A stretch of DNA of 64,000 bases from Adineta vaga (GCA_021613535.1 CP075496.1:13268001-13332000), one strand, 5' to 3'. Positions 35,124-48,568 are shown, numbered from the stretch's first letter. Notes: generated by a model from the sequence alone, not told the origin. Numbers and translations: made by a program.

Positions 35124-38100
35124 ATGTATAGAGATACTGCATTGCAAACACATCATATCTCGTCATCTTCATCTCCGTCCTCTTCATCATTCTTATACAT
35201 GCAGTGCGAACAACTTCTTGCATATTTATCCAATCGAACAACTATTCAATCAACTCCGAACTCTCTTTTGGAATTATTAACAACACAAAATTTAACATTA
35301 CATACAATAAAAACTATTGAAGGATGTGTTACAGAACTCCAACGTGTTTTAAACACTTCAATGGAGACAAATATGTCGAATAGAAAATCTTTATCACAAT
35401 ACGAAATTTCTCAACGACCAAATTCTTTATTAATATTTATTTACCTCATCATACTTGTTTCCTTGATATCCATCGCGGGAAATCTATGTTTAGCCAAAGT
35501 CTTGTATACCAAACGTTTTCGTTTATCACAAACAGATCGAATTGTATTATGTCTAGCTATAAGTAAATCATTTCCTTTTTTGATTGTTTTGTTTTGAAAA
35601 TGATTGATTTAATTTCGTTTCTTTGTAGGTGAACTTTGTCTTGTTTTAATTGATTCACCAACAGAAATCTATCGATTTCTTACATATTCATTTTCATTAA
35701 CATGGCTTTGTCGTTTTCATACATTTTTTGAATCATTCTTTTCAACTTGTATTATCTTCTATCATCTCTTAGGTATGTTAAATGTTCCTTGTCATTTCCA
35801 ATTAAAGAGTTATTTTCCTTAAGAGTCCTATTCTCATATGTCAGAATCTGTTAAGCAAAACTAAACGAATTAATATTTCCAAAAATGAATAGAAGTTTTC
35901 TTTTCGGTTCTACGCAGATTTTGTTTTAAGTGATTATTATCCAGCAAATAGACTTTTTTCCAATGAAGTAGAAAGGAGAAAAATCACACATCATGATATC
36001 TCGCTTACATTTATACATAATTTAATCAATCGAATATCAGGTACTATGGTACGAAGAAAAGTTTTTTAGAAAAACAATTTTTAAACTTTAATTAAGTAGA
36101 TAGCAAGCATAAACTAATGAGTTTACTCTTAAAAAGATGAAGTCATGATGAACGATGAGTGCTTATACGACATATAAATGATTCTTATGAGTAATTATTC
36201 GCTTGTTGAACTTTGAGACAGTAAACAAAAGTTTTTGGTTCATGTCAAAGATAGTATCTTAAGATGCATGAAAGATTTTACTTCTATGGAAGAAGAAGAA
36301 GAAGAAAACAAAACAGATTATTCGATTGATCTGAATAGAAACTGTCTTAGAAACAAGAACATATAATAAAATTCAAATTAGAGAAAGTATTGAAACATAC
36401 TATTTTTAACTTTAGTTAAAATAATTATGAAGAATCAATCTAATTTTCATGACGTTTCCAGCGACATACGATAGATATAGAATAAGGTTTAAAGTAACAA
36501 TCATCAAGTTTCTATATTTCTTTTCTTGTTTTGCGTCTATGATCGAGAAAGTCATGGGTTTGGGTGTCACTACAAACCAATCATTTCCTTAATTTGTCAA
36601 TTCAAATGATAATTACCTTATATACTTGATACTATTTTGAGAAAATAAAAGCCTCCTATTTTATTTTTAGTAATGAAAGACTATCCATTCTGTTTCCCAC
36701 TAATTACAATACCTAATGTAACTAAAATCAAGTTTTTTTTTGATGATATAATTCCAAAGCGTAATCGAGTATAACATTCTAACATTAGAAGTATTCTCTG
36801 TCAAATCGACCGAAAACATCATAAAAGTATAGATTAATGCCTGGAAAAGAATCAGTGGTGATTTGGTTCATGTCATACTTGTAATCAGATGATGTTACAT
36901 GAAAGAAGTGTATTTCTCGAAATCCAGATTGCGTGCATGACTTTTTTATGAATTATTAAATATATTTGTTGATTATTCCTTTTTACACAAAATACTTATG
37001 AAACAATCATTTGTAAACATTACATTTCATCTGACCCTGGACGTGATTTATAGAAAAGCTCGTTGAAAATAATTAGTTTGATAAGTTGCCTATTATTTCA
37101 TAATTATTCATTTCAGTTTTCTTTTCTGACAAAACAAAATTCATAACGGAAAGAAATTTCTTCAGATTCCATATTTTGAATATCTAGAGCAGGAAATATT
37201 CTTATCTGCATTCATCGTTAAATTTGCATCTTTCTTTTTCATCAAAGAAATTTGATCTTCTAAGATTAGTAACGTTGATGAAATTTAATCTAAGAATTTT
37301 AACGATAATTGAACATACACGAAAGACCTTTGTGTATTTCTATTTAACAAGGTCATTTATGGAAATAAAATATTCAATTTTATTCAAGAAGAAATACAAA
37401 GTTGTATAATTTTAGGAACTAATTATAACATTTAGGTGAAAATTTAATAATAATGATAGATAAAATTAAACAGCCTACAAGCAGAAACATGATTTTTGAA
37501 TAATTTACCGCAAGTTATTTTAGAATCTTCGTGTAGTTTTACTTTAACATAAATTCCAATGTATATTAATATAATTCATTCGTTTATAAAAGAATCAATT
37601 AGTTATAACTTAAGGGAGTATTCTTTTGTTTGAATGAATGAACAAGTCATATGAAATTAATGAATACCTTTCTATTAGATTTCTAAACATAGAACTGAAT
37701 CTAAAAAACACTATTTCATATCCAAATTATTTTTATACTATTCAAAAAAAACTCTTCTAATGAATTTATAAATCAAAGGTTCTATTGTATATTTATAAAC
37801 TGTCTAACGAGACATACAATCCATTAACTTGACTAGCTATTGTGTTCGATTTTGACGTGTTTTTGATATTCTATTTTTAACTATGATTACTAGAAGTTAA
37901 AGTACCGAGAGTGTGCATGTCGAACAATTCAATTTAATTTCACTTGACATTTTAAATTTGAAACAATTTTCAAATGTTCTTTGTTTTCTTTTACAAAAAA
38001 ATTAGGAGCATTTGATCGTTTTGTTTACATTCATGGTCATACATATACGAAAGTGTCGACATGGTCAATTTGGTGTCGTCGTATTTCGACAAAAACGGGT

Positions 38101-39330
38101 TCAATTATTCTCTTAATTCTACCTGTATTATTTAGTTTACCAATTGCAATTTGTAATTTACTTCATGCAAATGTAATACATACACCATTTAAAATGAAAA
38201 TTTGTCTTGTTCAATATGCTGATCGATTTTTGATTAGTATTTTATTAACTTTTTACATCTTACCATTATTATTCGCATTTTTTCTTCATGCAAAATTGAT
38301 TTATTTCATTCGATCACGAAATACTCAACATTATATAGCAACAAAATCGAATTATTTATCATCGACTAATCGAAATAATACAACTGATTCTCAATATGTT
38401 AGTCAAAGAAAACAACGTTCTCAAAATTTCACTCATAACAATACTCGAGAACAATTATTATTACCAAATAAAATGTCTCGAAAAGTTGTCATGTTCAATA
38501 CGAATGGAAACACTGCAGGAACAATAATGACTACAACAACAGGTGGTCAAGTCATCGGAACAAATAATTCATCGAATTCTTCAGCATCAAGTCGATCATC
38601 AACAGGAACTGGTTATTCATCTTTAACATCACCAATTATTCTCTATAAAATCAATTTACAAGCAAATGCAAATGCTAAACGAACTGTTCTCTTACTTGTT
38701 CTATTACTTTCATTTTATGTTCTTTGTTGGGCTCCATATAATATTTTTTCATGGCGTTATGCTTATCAAATAGCACATGTTAATCAAACAGAAATATTCG
38801 TCAATCGATCAGTATCAATGGATTCAAGTCTTACAAGTTCATCATCAATCATTGAAGATATTCAGAGAAATTTACGTCGATTTATATTTATTAATTATTC
38901 GTTATATCTTCTATCAATGGTCTCAATGTGTTTTAGTTTTATCTTTTATTTTTCATTGAATAAACAAGCACGTGCAGAATTTTCGAATTTCATTACTTGT
39001 GTCTGTCCACAATGGAATGAAACACATTCTGAAGAACAAAAACGACAGAAAACACAAGAACAACGTAATGGTTTAAGATGTTTATATTACAATGCAAGAT
39101 ACCAGCATCCTTATCCACCGAATAATATAAATTTACCTCCTATATTAAATAATAAACGAGTACGAACAATGAGATTCAATACACATCCTATGATTGTTCC
39201 TCCAATGTCTCCTTTATTCCACGGAGACGATGATAAAGCACGTACAAACTCACTCCGACCAAAGCTTGAAACTAATTCATCAAAACGAGCAATGTTTACC
39301 TATGGTCGTCATGTTCAACGTTGTCCGTAA
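35124..39330 (+). CDS. Rhodopsin-family GPCR with large third intracellular loop
   Basis: Three exons: 35124-35562, 35629-35772, 38006-39330, encoding 635 aa. A long N-terminus carries N-glycosylation sites (SNRTTI, LNTSM). TM1 is IFIYLIILVSLISIAGNLCL with the conserved GN. TM2-TM3 lie in exons 1-2. The exon 2/3 junction rebuilds LGAFDRFVYIHG, so the DRY triad is DRF. TM4 is IILLILPVLFSLPIAICNLL. TM5 is followed by a loop of about 130 residues rich in Ser, Thr and Asn. TM6 has the class A motif FYVLCWAPYNIF. TM7 (LYLLSMVSMCFSFIFYFSLN) is followed by a basic tail. The 2233-nt intron 35773-38005 (GTATGT to AAATTAG) is some 40 times the local norm. It is probably a neuropeptide-type receptor; ligand unknown. 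Confidence 0.85.
35773..38005 (+). other. Unusually long intron of the second GPCR
   Basis: 2.2 kb between canonical splice sites. AT-rich, with only a short unsupported ORF (37224-37409). I see no terminal repeats, RNA-gene motif or embedded known gene. Confidence 0.6.
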
Positions 39331-39483
39331 TAATTTTGTTTGTTGATTTATTTTCGAGTTTTTTTTTGTAAAAAAAGAAGAGAAAAACAGGAAAGAATAT
39401 ACGAGAAAAAGGAATTCTTAAAAAATAAAATTTTTGTAATTTATAAAGTTTGAAATGTTGTTAATGACATAAAAACGAACGAA

Positions 39484-40787
39484 TTAGTACCAATCAGGAT
39501 GAATAAAGAAATATTCTGGATAGACTTTTTTCGTATAGTTAAAGAATGATGAGCGATTATTTTCCGGACGAACATTTGGTTCCATATCTTCTCGAGGATT
39601 GATTACTCGCCATGTTTGAGATAGATAACGTCGATTAAGCTTATTATCTTCGTCATTATTTGTTGTATTTTGGTTTTCTTCTGTTTCGAGATGTTTATCC
39701 ATGGATGTTACTGATCGTCTTGTATATTTTTCAATCTTTCGATTCGATTTTCCTCCATTCACATCAGGTAATGGAGAAACTATGGATGTTGCTGATGTCT
39801 GAATACCTTTTTCTTGAACGGCTGATGTTGTTGGACGAAAACTAGAATAGAATAGAATAGAATAGAAAATTTCTTCCTTCATATCTACCTTTTAAAACAT
39901 AGAAACAAGCGAATTTACTCAAAAACGACAGATATCCTTTTTCTAAAAAAATATTACATCGATTGAATTATTATTTACTATATCGTTACAATTGACACTA
40001 TCTTTCTGACTTTCAAATATTTATACTTTAGCTTACTAAGTCAATAAAAAGATCTTTTTTTTTCTTCCAATTTATTGACCGAATCAGACATTTTATAATT
40101 ATCCGTATTTTCAATGGTTTCAGTTGAATTTCTACTCGAGAATTGTGAGATTTTCGTCAGAAAAAAATATATATGTGCTTGTAATTACCTTTCTAATGAT
40201 TCAAGAACTTCGCCAAGATCGCGTTTCGATGCTCGACTCTCTCGTCCATGATTACTTTTTGATCGACGTTGTGCTGAATGATTTGGTGATTGAACAACAA
40301 CAGCAGTTGCTTGTCGGTTTGATAATCGAGAAGCAGGAGCAGGTGATTTTCGACGTTGTTCAACATTTGTTCGATCTTCTTTTTTTATACAACTCTTATC
40401 ATTGTCATAAAGTGTATTAAGAAAACTAAAAACGGCTTGACGATCTGAAATTAAAGAAAAGATTTCTTTTTTTTTAATCAAATCATTTCGATCGATTTAC
40501 CATCGAATGAATGATTAGCAAACCATGATTCAACAGATTGTTTTGACCAAACTTTTTGTTTTAATTCATATTTATGTCGATTGGATGTGATCGGAGAGAT
40601 ATTCTGTGATGCATATGGTATAACACCAGGTTTATGTAACGATAGAGGACGACTATGATAAGTATCCAATTGACTACGAGACTAAAGAGATGAAAGAATA
40701 ATAAAGTTTATTTTTGAAACATACTTTCTCATTAGTAAATTTCTACTTGTGTTTCTTTACTTATTAACATCTACTTACTCGATTCAT
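39484..40787 (-). CDS. Uncharacterised basic protein with C-terminal YPEYFFIHPDWY
   Basis: Four exons: 40779-40787 (only MNR), 40501-40681, 40189-40444, 39484-39841, encoding 267 aa with frame kept throughout. The N-terminus is SRSQLDTYHSRPLSLHKP with VWSKQSVESWFANHSFD. The centre is basic and Ser-rich (QRRKSPAPASRLS, SAQRRSKSNHG). The C-terminus, LSQTWRVINPREDMEPNVRP to KVYPEYFFIHPDWY, is aromatic-rich and looks the most constrained. I do not recognise the family. Short basic proteins with aromatic tails occur among ciliary microtubule inner proteins, but that is only an analogy. The last intron (39842-40188, 347 nt) is long and starts with a (GAATA)n run next to the acceptor. Confidence 0.7.
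39844..39867. repeat. (GAATA)n microsatellite inside an intron
   Basis: Four pentanucleotide units directly beside the 3' splice site of the last intron of the gene at 39484-40787. On that gene's strand the sequence reads TTCTATTCTATTC and may serve as its polypyrimidine tract. Confidence 0.8.
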
Positions 40788-41390
40788 ATTTTCAGAAGTA
40801 ACGTTAATGATGTTAGTCGAAATCAAATAATACAATAATAATAATAACAAAACAAGAATGAGTAAGTGAGAAAGAGGGAGAGAGAGAGAAAGAAATCGCG
40901 TCACTTCTTACACTTTGATTATATTTGATCGTTTTTTATTTCTTGAAATCAGAAAAGAAATTGGCAACAATTCTATGTCAACAACACCAACTAGAGAATG
41001 AGAAAAGAAAATGAGAACGAAACAAGACAAATTCTTATACCGGATGTATCAATGTTTGTATCTTAGCGACTATCTTTCGTTTATTTTCTTGTTCACCAAG
41101 TTAAATTGGTAAACGAGAGAAAAAATTTCAATGTCAAAAAAAGAAGCCTTTATATTTATTGTTGCCGATGTTATTGATGAACTTCAAATCGTTATTTTTA
41201 TCGTACTCATTCGACAAACCTTCGTTTGAGAAAATTGATTTTAATTAATTGATCAATGAATAGAAGAGTGTCTTTTATTCGAAGAGTAATAGAAAGGCAA
41301 AAAAAATAGTTGAGGAAAGAGAAAAAACTGTTTTCCGTAAAGTTTATTTATTTTTTCTTCAGCTTTCTTAAGTGATCACATATAGAAGTT
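40788..41390. other. Intergenic region
   Basis: 600 bp upstream of the uncharacterised gene and downstream of ZNF706. A GA-rich tract lies at 40868-40895. No ORF of note. Confidence 0.4.
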
Positions 41391-41717
41391 TTAAACGTCT
41401 TTTAATTCAGCTGGTAATTCATTTTTTGGATGTTTACTTTCAAAATGTTGTTTATAAGTTTTTGGATCGCCCATTTGACTCTAGAAGAAAAGATATAATA
41501 TGAAAAAGAAAAGATTTGCCTTTTCTATTACTTTACAAACAGGACATTGAAAAGTTAAACCAGCAGCTAAATCAAAATGTATCGATTAAATTTTGATCGT
41601 CATTTGATTATGAAATTGTCACTTACCAGCGGTGCCTTTTTGTGTTGTTGGTTTACCTCCAGCACCACTTTTTTCATTACGTTGGCGTGCTAATTCTTTT
41701 TGATGTCCACGAGCCAT
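41391..41717 (-). CDS. ZNF706: ZNF706-like small C2H2 zinc-finger protein
   Basis: Three exons: 41627-41717, 41532-41566, 41391-41480, encoding 71 aa (human ZNF706 has 76). The family is recognised from end to end: MARGHQKELARQRN at the start (4F5-like basic segment), the single finger CPVCKSQMGDPKTYKQHFES with HPK, and the C-terminus PLPPEL-like LPAELKDV. The zinc ligands are C-x2-C and H-x4-H. In mammals ZNF706 represses Klf4 and holds stem cells at the exit from pluripotency. Most of its conserved role is unclear. Confidence 0.94.
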
Positions 41718-41827
41718 TTGAGTTTTTGATTTGTAGAAAAAATCTTCTTTTTTCAAATCTAAAAATCCAATCAAGAAAACAATATCTAATTTATTCTCAT
41801 ATATACAAAAGAAAAAGTGAATTTTTT

Positions 41828-42190
41828 TTATTGATGAACATGTATATGAATCGTAGGTTTAACAATTCGAACAACATTATTATGATGATGATGTGTTCGT
41901 CGACGAAAATTTGCTCGTGAATGTCGATTAATACCAGAATTCGATCGTTGAAGATGATGATGATTTGGAGTGGATGGATTTGACAAAAGTGTATTTACAT
42001 ATTCATAAACTGTATCATTGGTAGTCATTGATTGAATTAATGGAAGACCAAATGTTGATATAGTTGACTGAAGAAAATTACGAAATATACGCCATTTTGA
42101 TGTAGGTTGTTGATCATGTGTCACAATTTGATTACGATTTAGAAATGTGTTCGTTACAGCCCAAATACTGTTGATAACTACTCGTAACAT
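41828..42190 (-). CDS. Small His-rich hypothetical protein
   Basis: An uninterrupted 120-aa frame starting MLRVVINSIWAVTNTFL, with a hydrophobic N-terminal third and a basic, His-rich C-terminus (NHHHLQRS, RRRTHHHHNN, HIHVHQ). A splice acceptor-like CTTGCAG lies about 20 bp before the ATG, so a 5' exon may exist. I recognise no family. Its neighbours ZNF706 and RPAP1 are on the same strand. It could be a real small gene or a long chance ORF. Confidence 0.45.
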   Translation of the reverse strand: MLRVVINSIWAVTNTFLNRNQIVTHDQQPTSKWRIFRNFLQSTISTFGLPLIQSMTTNDTVYEYVNTLLSNPSTPNHHHLQRSNSGINRHSRANFRRRTHHHHNNVVRIVKPTIHIHVHQ

Positions 42191-42603
42191 TTTTGTGAAA
42201 TTACACAAAGTATCTGCAAGTAAAATGAATGATTCATAAAAAAATTCGTTGATTCGTATGATGTCTAAAGTTTAAAAGAGATCTGTTCGCAATCATCGAT
42301 CCTAACAAAATGAAAAGAATAAATAAATAAATATTTATTCCCATTGATTCTACTAGAAAGATAGAGGTCACTATTTTCCTGCGTGATTAATCTTGCATCA
42401 GAATGACGTCGATCAGTGGTGTTTTTATCGTTTTATGACAGAAGCATAGATCAAATTTAAGCAAATATTATTTTGATAAGACAATCTAAGTCAATTCTAC
42501 AATCAGCTGAGTATATGTCTAGTGTTTATGATATTAAAAGATCATTGTTCAACAGTTTGATTTCTGATTTATTTTTATATAAAAACAAAGAAGTTTAACA
42601 AAA
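42191..42603. other. Intergenic region between RPAP1 and the His-rich ORF
   Basis: About 410 bp, AT-rich. May contain a 5' exon of the downstream ORF. Nothing else recognised. Confidence 0.4.
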
Positions 42604-45600
42604 TCACTGCATAAGTTTATCTAACCAATTGATTCGAATCGATGGTAAAGTAGAAAAAATCACCGGTCCTTCACGCGAAAATGTTTTATAATTGATTAAA
42701 TCATCATGCAATATCTAAGAACAATAGAAAAACAAAAATAAGATTATTTCTATCGATTATACTTTCATCAAATCAACCTTATCATTTGTTGAAATCATTC
42801 GAATATTCTTCAGAATTGTTCGTTGTAAATTCAATTGTTCAGATCGTGTTTGATCAAATAGAAATCCATTCAAATGATGAACAGCTATCATATATAAGAA
42901 TGTTTGAATGGATTTCTTAATTGTTCCATTTAATAATATTTGAGTATAATATTGAATCATTTCCAAATCATTTTCATATGGTAGAAAAAATGTTTCTATT
43001 GAAAATAAAACCTTAAATAAAAACAACAATAGATGAGATAAAACTTCATTTGAATGAAATTACCTGTTCAGGTTTAAGTCGAACATATTTCAAAATAGTG
43101 GAATGTTCAATCCAAACATGTTTACGTAATTGAACATCATAGATTTGTTGTAATGGAACAACAAGATAATTTGAAAAGAGTATATCACCAAATGAACATG
43201 CTTCATATTGATCAACAAGTGTTCGATAACTAAAAATATGATTTTTAAAGAAATTCAATGCTGAAATAACTTACAAATCAAAGAATGTCATTAACGATTG
43301 AATATGATTTCTTGTTTGAAGTTTTTGTAATAAATTTTGTTCATTGAAACAATTTAAAAACGCTACCAAATAATCCGCAACATTTTTATCGAGAAATATC
43401 TCCGAACCCAGTAAATAAATTCCAGCAATCATGGCAAAACGTGTTGTTTTATTTAACATTTGACATAAAATTAACGAATGTTTTATTTCCAGAATATAAA
43501 CAAAACGTAAAGTATTCAAAATCACTTCTAATCGTTGATTATTATCAGCTATTGTTAGAGCATTAGTATAAAGTGATGAAAGTAAACCATACGGCCATGT
43601 TATATCAACTAATGAATATGAATAATGAATGTTTAATTTCAAAAAATCATCAGATTGAAATAAATTAGCAAAATGAATATCACAGATACTGAGATCAGTC
43701 GATGAACGATTTATATGAAGAATATTTTTGTAATAAGTATATAAAGTTGGTAAATGTTCAATAGCACGTTCGTAAAGTAATGTACGTTGAGATGATGTGG
43801 TTATCGATTCATTCGATGCTAAATTGAGAGGTTCATTTGTAATTAATGATAAATCAGATAATTCTGTTTCGTTTGATCTTGAAAAAAGGAAGAATGAAAT
43901 AGAAATTGTTATTTCAATGAGAATTACCTTTTCCAATATGATATATCGAAGAAAACGAGTTTTAAAGCTTCTTGAGCAAGATAATGATAGCCTTTGAAAA
44001 GTGATGGTAGTAATGAAAGTAAGATTTCATAATAAGTCGATGGTAGATCATTATTAAATTTCTAAAAGAAAATCAGTTTTTGTTTTCATCTTCATGATTC
44101 GATCAATGATGAATTTACTTCTTGATTGATAATTTGAATAAATTGAAATAAGAAGATATGTTCAAATTGTTCAAACCATGGAACTTTTCGTGTTGGATTC
44201 GATGTTAATTTAGTCAATATTTTCTTCATATAAACAACGATTTCACTATTTTTTGTTAACATTAATTGACTGATGAATTTCTTCTAGAAAGAAAACGAAA
44301 GATTCGAAGAAAAAAAAATGAAGATTTATTTTTACTGAATTAGCTAAAGATTTATCAATATGATAGATGATATGGGTCAGTCGTAAGAGAGCAATTAGAA
44401 AACCAAATGGAGATATATTCATTTGTGTTAATGTTGGAAGATTTTGAGTAGAATTTGTTGGAGATAGTGCTGTTCTGTATGATCAAGAATATTCATGTTC
44501 TATTCTGATGGATGGATTCAAAGGATATTTACTCAAATTTGACAGTATCAATCAGTTTTTTAATGGATGTTAATCGAAGAATTGGTTCAAAGAATTGAGT
44601 ACGAATCTGTTGAACTTTTAATGGAAGATCTAACAGATTGATTGACTAAAAAAATATGAAAATAAATGAAATTATTTCAGAAGTAATTTGAAACAAACCA
44701 ATAATTGTTGACCGATTAAAAATGAAGCTAAACAGGATAAACAAATTGTTCTAAGAGCATCCAGATCAATCTATAAAAAAAGAAAGGTAATTTTCTCAAA
44801 AGAATTGAACGAATATTATATAAATGTACTTCTTCATTCGTTTCAATTAAAGTTTGCTTTCCAATTGTTAGAATAACATCAAAAAGACCATCGATATGTG
44901 ACCAATTGATAACATTTGATGTATCATCCGATAAATTTCTATTAAAAAATTTTGTGAATAAAATGTTCATATTCTGAGTGATAAATTCATTTTACCGGTG
45001 TTTGAAAATAAATTTTGTAATGGAAATGATCAATGCATCAAATAGACTGATAAGTTGAACTAATATTTGACTGATCATCATATTTGGCATTTGTTGAATA
45101 CATGTTCGACAAAATGGAAGAATAATTGTTGGAAGTAATGAACTATTTCCACAAATTAAATGGATAATACAGTCAATCTCTTGTATCGTTTATTACCTAC
45201 CCAAATTCATCGGCCATATGACCTTGTAAAATAAAAATTCGCCATAATGAAAATAATTCAATAAGAATTTGACTATCTTGTGAAGATAACGAACGGCTGA
45301 AATATACATAAATTGGTCGATATTTTTAGTATTAATTTCATTCAAAGACTGTTTTTGACTTACTTAACTAACGATACCAAATGATTTCTTAAACGTGTAT
45401 TAAGTTGATAACGATGAATCAGATTGAATGATAAAGTACTTCCATGATTTGCTAATACTCGACAGAATTTTAATGCTTCTGGTAACAAATGTTCATATAA
45501 CTGATCTTCATCTATGCAAAGAAAACATAGTGAAGAAAATGAGTTTAATCAATGTAAAAGTTTACTATTTGGCATTGAAATTTCTGGAATGAATTCTCGA

Positions 45601-47512
45601 ATAATAAAATCCATTAGTTGTCTTTCTTCGAAGATCTATTCAAACAAAAAAATCTTTGTTCAAGAAATTTTTTCAAATGATACATACTTGATTAGCACAA
45701 GTCATGGAATGTCTGGCCATACGAATGAGAATATGAAATGAATTTCTCACTGGAATTGAACTTGTTAATGATGGTAATAATTTCATTCGATCGAATAAAT
45801 AAACAATACGTTTTAATACATTCATTCGAAATAAACATTTTATTAAATCTTGTTCTAAGATTTCAATATCTGTTAAATCTGATTCAGTTTTTTTTTCACC
45901 TAATTGAATATCCGGTGGTGTTAAACTTGGTTCATAATATCCACATGGCCAATGATTCGTTCGAGAAAGCATTTCCTAGAAAACAAATTGCTTTTTATTC
46001 TTAAAATCAATTCTTGAATCTTTTTTGATTTACTTCATCTTTTCTTGGTGCTATTAAATTTGCTAAACATTCAATAGCAATCATATAGATCACTTCAATT
46101 TGTTCATCCATAGCCCAACGTATAAGAAAAACAATACCAGCTTCAATTAATTTTGGTATTAATGGTAATTGAAGATCAAGATCATAAATACCAGTATGAG
46201 CCTTTATATCATAATTAAACGAAGAGAAAAACAAGAACAAGAACATACTTGACGAATGATATTTGCTAATGTTTGAAGAGCAATAACACGTTGTTGAAGA
46301 ACAGTTGAGCGAGAAAGATGAAATAATTCTTCTAATGTATAACCAGCTGCTTCTGGTTCTTCACCATGATGATGAAGAGCAGCTGTAACGGGAATATCAG
46401 CATTCCGTGACATCAAATTACCTTTAAAATCAAATCGAGCTGAAATTCCTTCCGAATTCTAAAAGTAATAATAAGCTGGTATTTATGAGATTTGAGAATT
46501 ATATCTTACAGATTCATCCGCTGTTCGTTGAGCTGATGGTGTTGGTAAATCTTTCATCCATTCTAATTTATCATGTTCAATTGTATTCATATGAAGCCAA
46601 CGAGAATCATTTTCAATAGGTAAACTTGTGATTTTCTTATGATCATCAGTATCCATTTGTTGTACGTTAGATGTTTCGTGTCGATAAACTATTCCTTCAT
46701 CTTCTTTTTTATTTCTTTTTCGAATAAACGCAATTAATTTTGGATCTATAAGAAATAATTCAATATTATCATTCAGACAATTTTCAGCTATACAAATCTT
46801 ACCAAGTGTTGTTAATAGTTTCTCTTTTTCTTCTAAAATTTCTTTCTCATTCATTGATTTTAATCGTTCACTATTTTCATTATGAATACGTTGAAGTTCT
46901 CGTTCACCAGTTACTTCACCAAGGCCACTACCAGTTAATAAAGTTGAATGTAAAACTTGTTCATTATTCACTATTTTCTTTGTTTCTCCTAATTCTTTAC
47001 AAGTTTTCAATTTTCCATCGCGATACATTTGTTTTGCAAACATCGACGCTTTCTTTACATTTGGTAAAGTGATTTTCTAAAAACGAAATAAAAGTTACCA
47101 ACATCTTCATAATCAAAAATAAGAATTTACTTCTAAATCATCTTCATTTCCACGATATTTTGCTTCGGGAAATGAATTATTAGTAGGTATTGGTAATTGT
47201 ATTGGTGTTGAACTCACATCTCGTTCCTAAAAAACTTCATTGATGTAATGAAAAAGTTCAAAAGACAATTTTTCTTACAATGACCATAGGTTTCATTACT
47301 GTTGTTTGAGTAAGATCAATAGTCGGTGCTTTCCGTTTTTTATCTTCATTTTCATTTGATTGTTGACGTTTTACTTTTGGTTCACGAATAACTTGAGCTG
47401 ATGGTTGAAGATTTGAACGATGAAATAATTCTTGATAATTTAACATTTCATCTTCGTCATCATCATTAACACCGAATTTTGGTTTCGGACGAACTCCTAA
47501 ATCGTTATTCAT
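42604..47512 (-). CDS. RPAP1: RNA polymerase II-associated protein 1
   Basis: Twenty-one exons: 47279-47512, 47131-47226, 46803-47076, 46510-46745, 46249-46458, 46034-46201, 45688-45975, 45566-45635, 45364-45511, 45201-45296, 44996-45142, 44830-44938, 44699-44770, 44533-44645, 44336-44474, 44119-44283, 43928-44061, 43275-43877, 43064-43229, 42763-43011, 42604-42714. They encode 1275 aa (human about 1390). The N-terminus RPKPKFGVNDDDEDEML and QLFHRSN-like segment match RPAP1_N. The diagnostic RPAP1_C block is ISARFDFKGNLMSRN with LHHHGEEPEAAGYTLEELF and FHLSRSTVLQQRVIALQTL. The rest is alpha-helical HEAT-like. RPAP1 assists assembly and nuclear import of RNA polymerase II with GPN GTPases and RPAP2/R2TP. 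All introns are 45-67 nt. Confidence 0.95.
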
Positions 47513-48004
47513 ACTGTTTGGAGAGAAAAAAGAAACTAAATGAATAGTATTGCATATATAAATTGACATTCATATCGTAGAGAAATGAAATAAACCAATA
47601 AGAATTAGATAATATTCACATTGATTGTTCTGCACTTATAAAACTATAAGACTTGATATATATATATTATCATGAAAAAAATCATTGTTGCTAAAAAAAA
47701 GGGATTATTAGTTACAAAGCGATATATAGATATCTCTAGATCAAAGTATATGTTTGTGCTTTGTTTTTGGAATTAGCTTTTATCTTTTGCTGAAAAATGC
47801 TACAATCACTTGTATACACGGGTAAAGGAAGTAAAACTTCAATAGCTTTAGAACGTAATTCAATAACGAGACAGAAAAATAGGTTTTACTTGCTCACATC
47901 AATCATATGAAATTAATTTGTTCCAAAAGTACGAATTCTCTATTATTGTAATCCTGTTTGATCATATAATATACAAGAGATGTATTCGATTGTCAAAGTT
48001 TTAG
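47513..48004. other. Shared divergent promoter of RPAP1 and TXNDC17
   Basis: 492 bp between divergent starts, AT-rich, with an (AT)n tract near 47660. No TATA box in a convincing position. Probably bidirectional. Confidence 0.4.
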
Positions 48005-48568
48005 ATGGAATCACATGAGAAAAAGTTTTATGTTAACAGTTATGATGAATTGAAAAGTCTAGTGAAAACAATCGAAAAGAATAAACGTATTTTCGTACTA
48101 TTTTTCGGTGCGAAAAATAGTCAAGGACGTAGTTGGTACATGAAAGTCATAATATATTCTTTCACTTGAATTTATTCTTGTTTTCTTTCCCATCTAGGTG
48201 TTCAGATTGTAATATTGTAGAAAAACCAGTAGCAGAAATGATTCCATCATTATTACCATCGAATGGAATCTTTATTGAATGTTCAGTAGGCGATCGAGCA
48301 AGGTAAAAACAAATCAATTATAAAACTATCACAAATACTAATGAAATTGTATCCATTTTTTCTAGTTGGAAAGATTCGAATTGTTCGTTTCGAAAAGATG
48401 CACAACTTCGATTAACAACTATTCCAACATTAGTCGAATGGGGAACAGTAAGATATTGATTCATAAGATAAATTAATAATTTGTTTGATATTTTTTTAGA
48501 GTAAACGTTTAACTGAGAATCAATTGCTTGATTCTGATATGATTAAGATTCTTTTTGAAGAAGATTAA
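48005..48568 (+). CDS. TXNDC17: Thioredoxin domain-containing protein 17 (TRP14)
   Basis: Four exons: 48005-48135, 48198-48302, 48366-48447, 48500-48568, encoding 128 aa (human 123). The TRP14 features are in order: FVLFFGAKNSQGRSWCSDC with the active site W-C-x-x-C, VEKPVAEMI, CSVGDRASWKDSNCSFR, LRLTTIPTLVEWGT with the cis-Pro, and the C-terminus ILFEED. TRP14 is a cytosolic oxidoreductase reduced by thioredoxin reductase 1 that reduces cystine and selected targets such as DYNLL1. Confidence 0.96.

Noticed and set aside
36140-36240. C/D snoRNA candidate in the long GPCR intron (ATGATGA box)
   Set aside because: No CTGA D box at a suitable distance and no terminal stem.
40124-40420. 98-codon plus-strand ORF
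   Set aside because: Antisense to exon 3 of the uncharacterised minus-strand gene, which has consistent splice phases.
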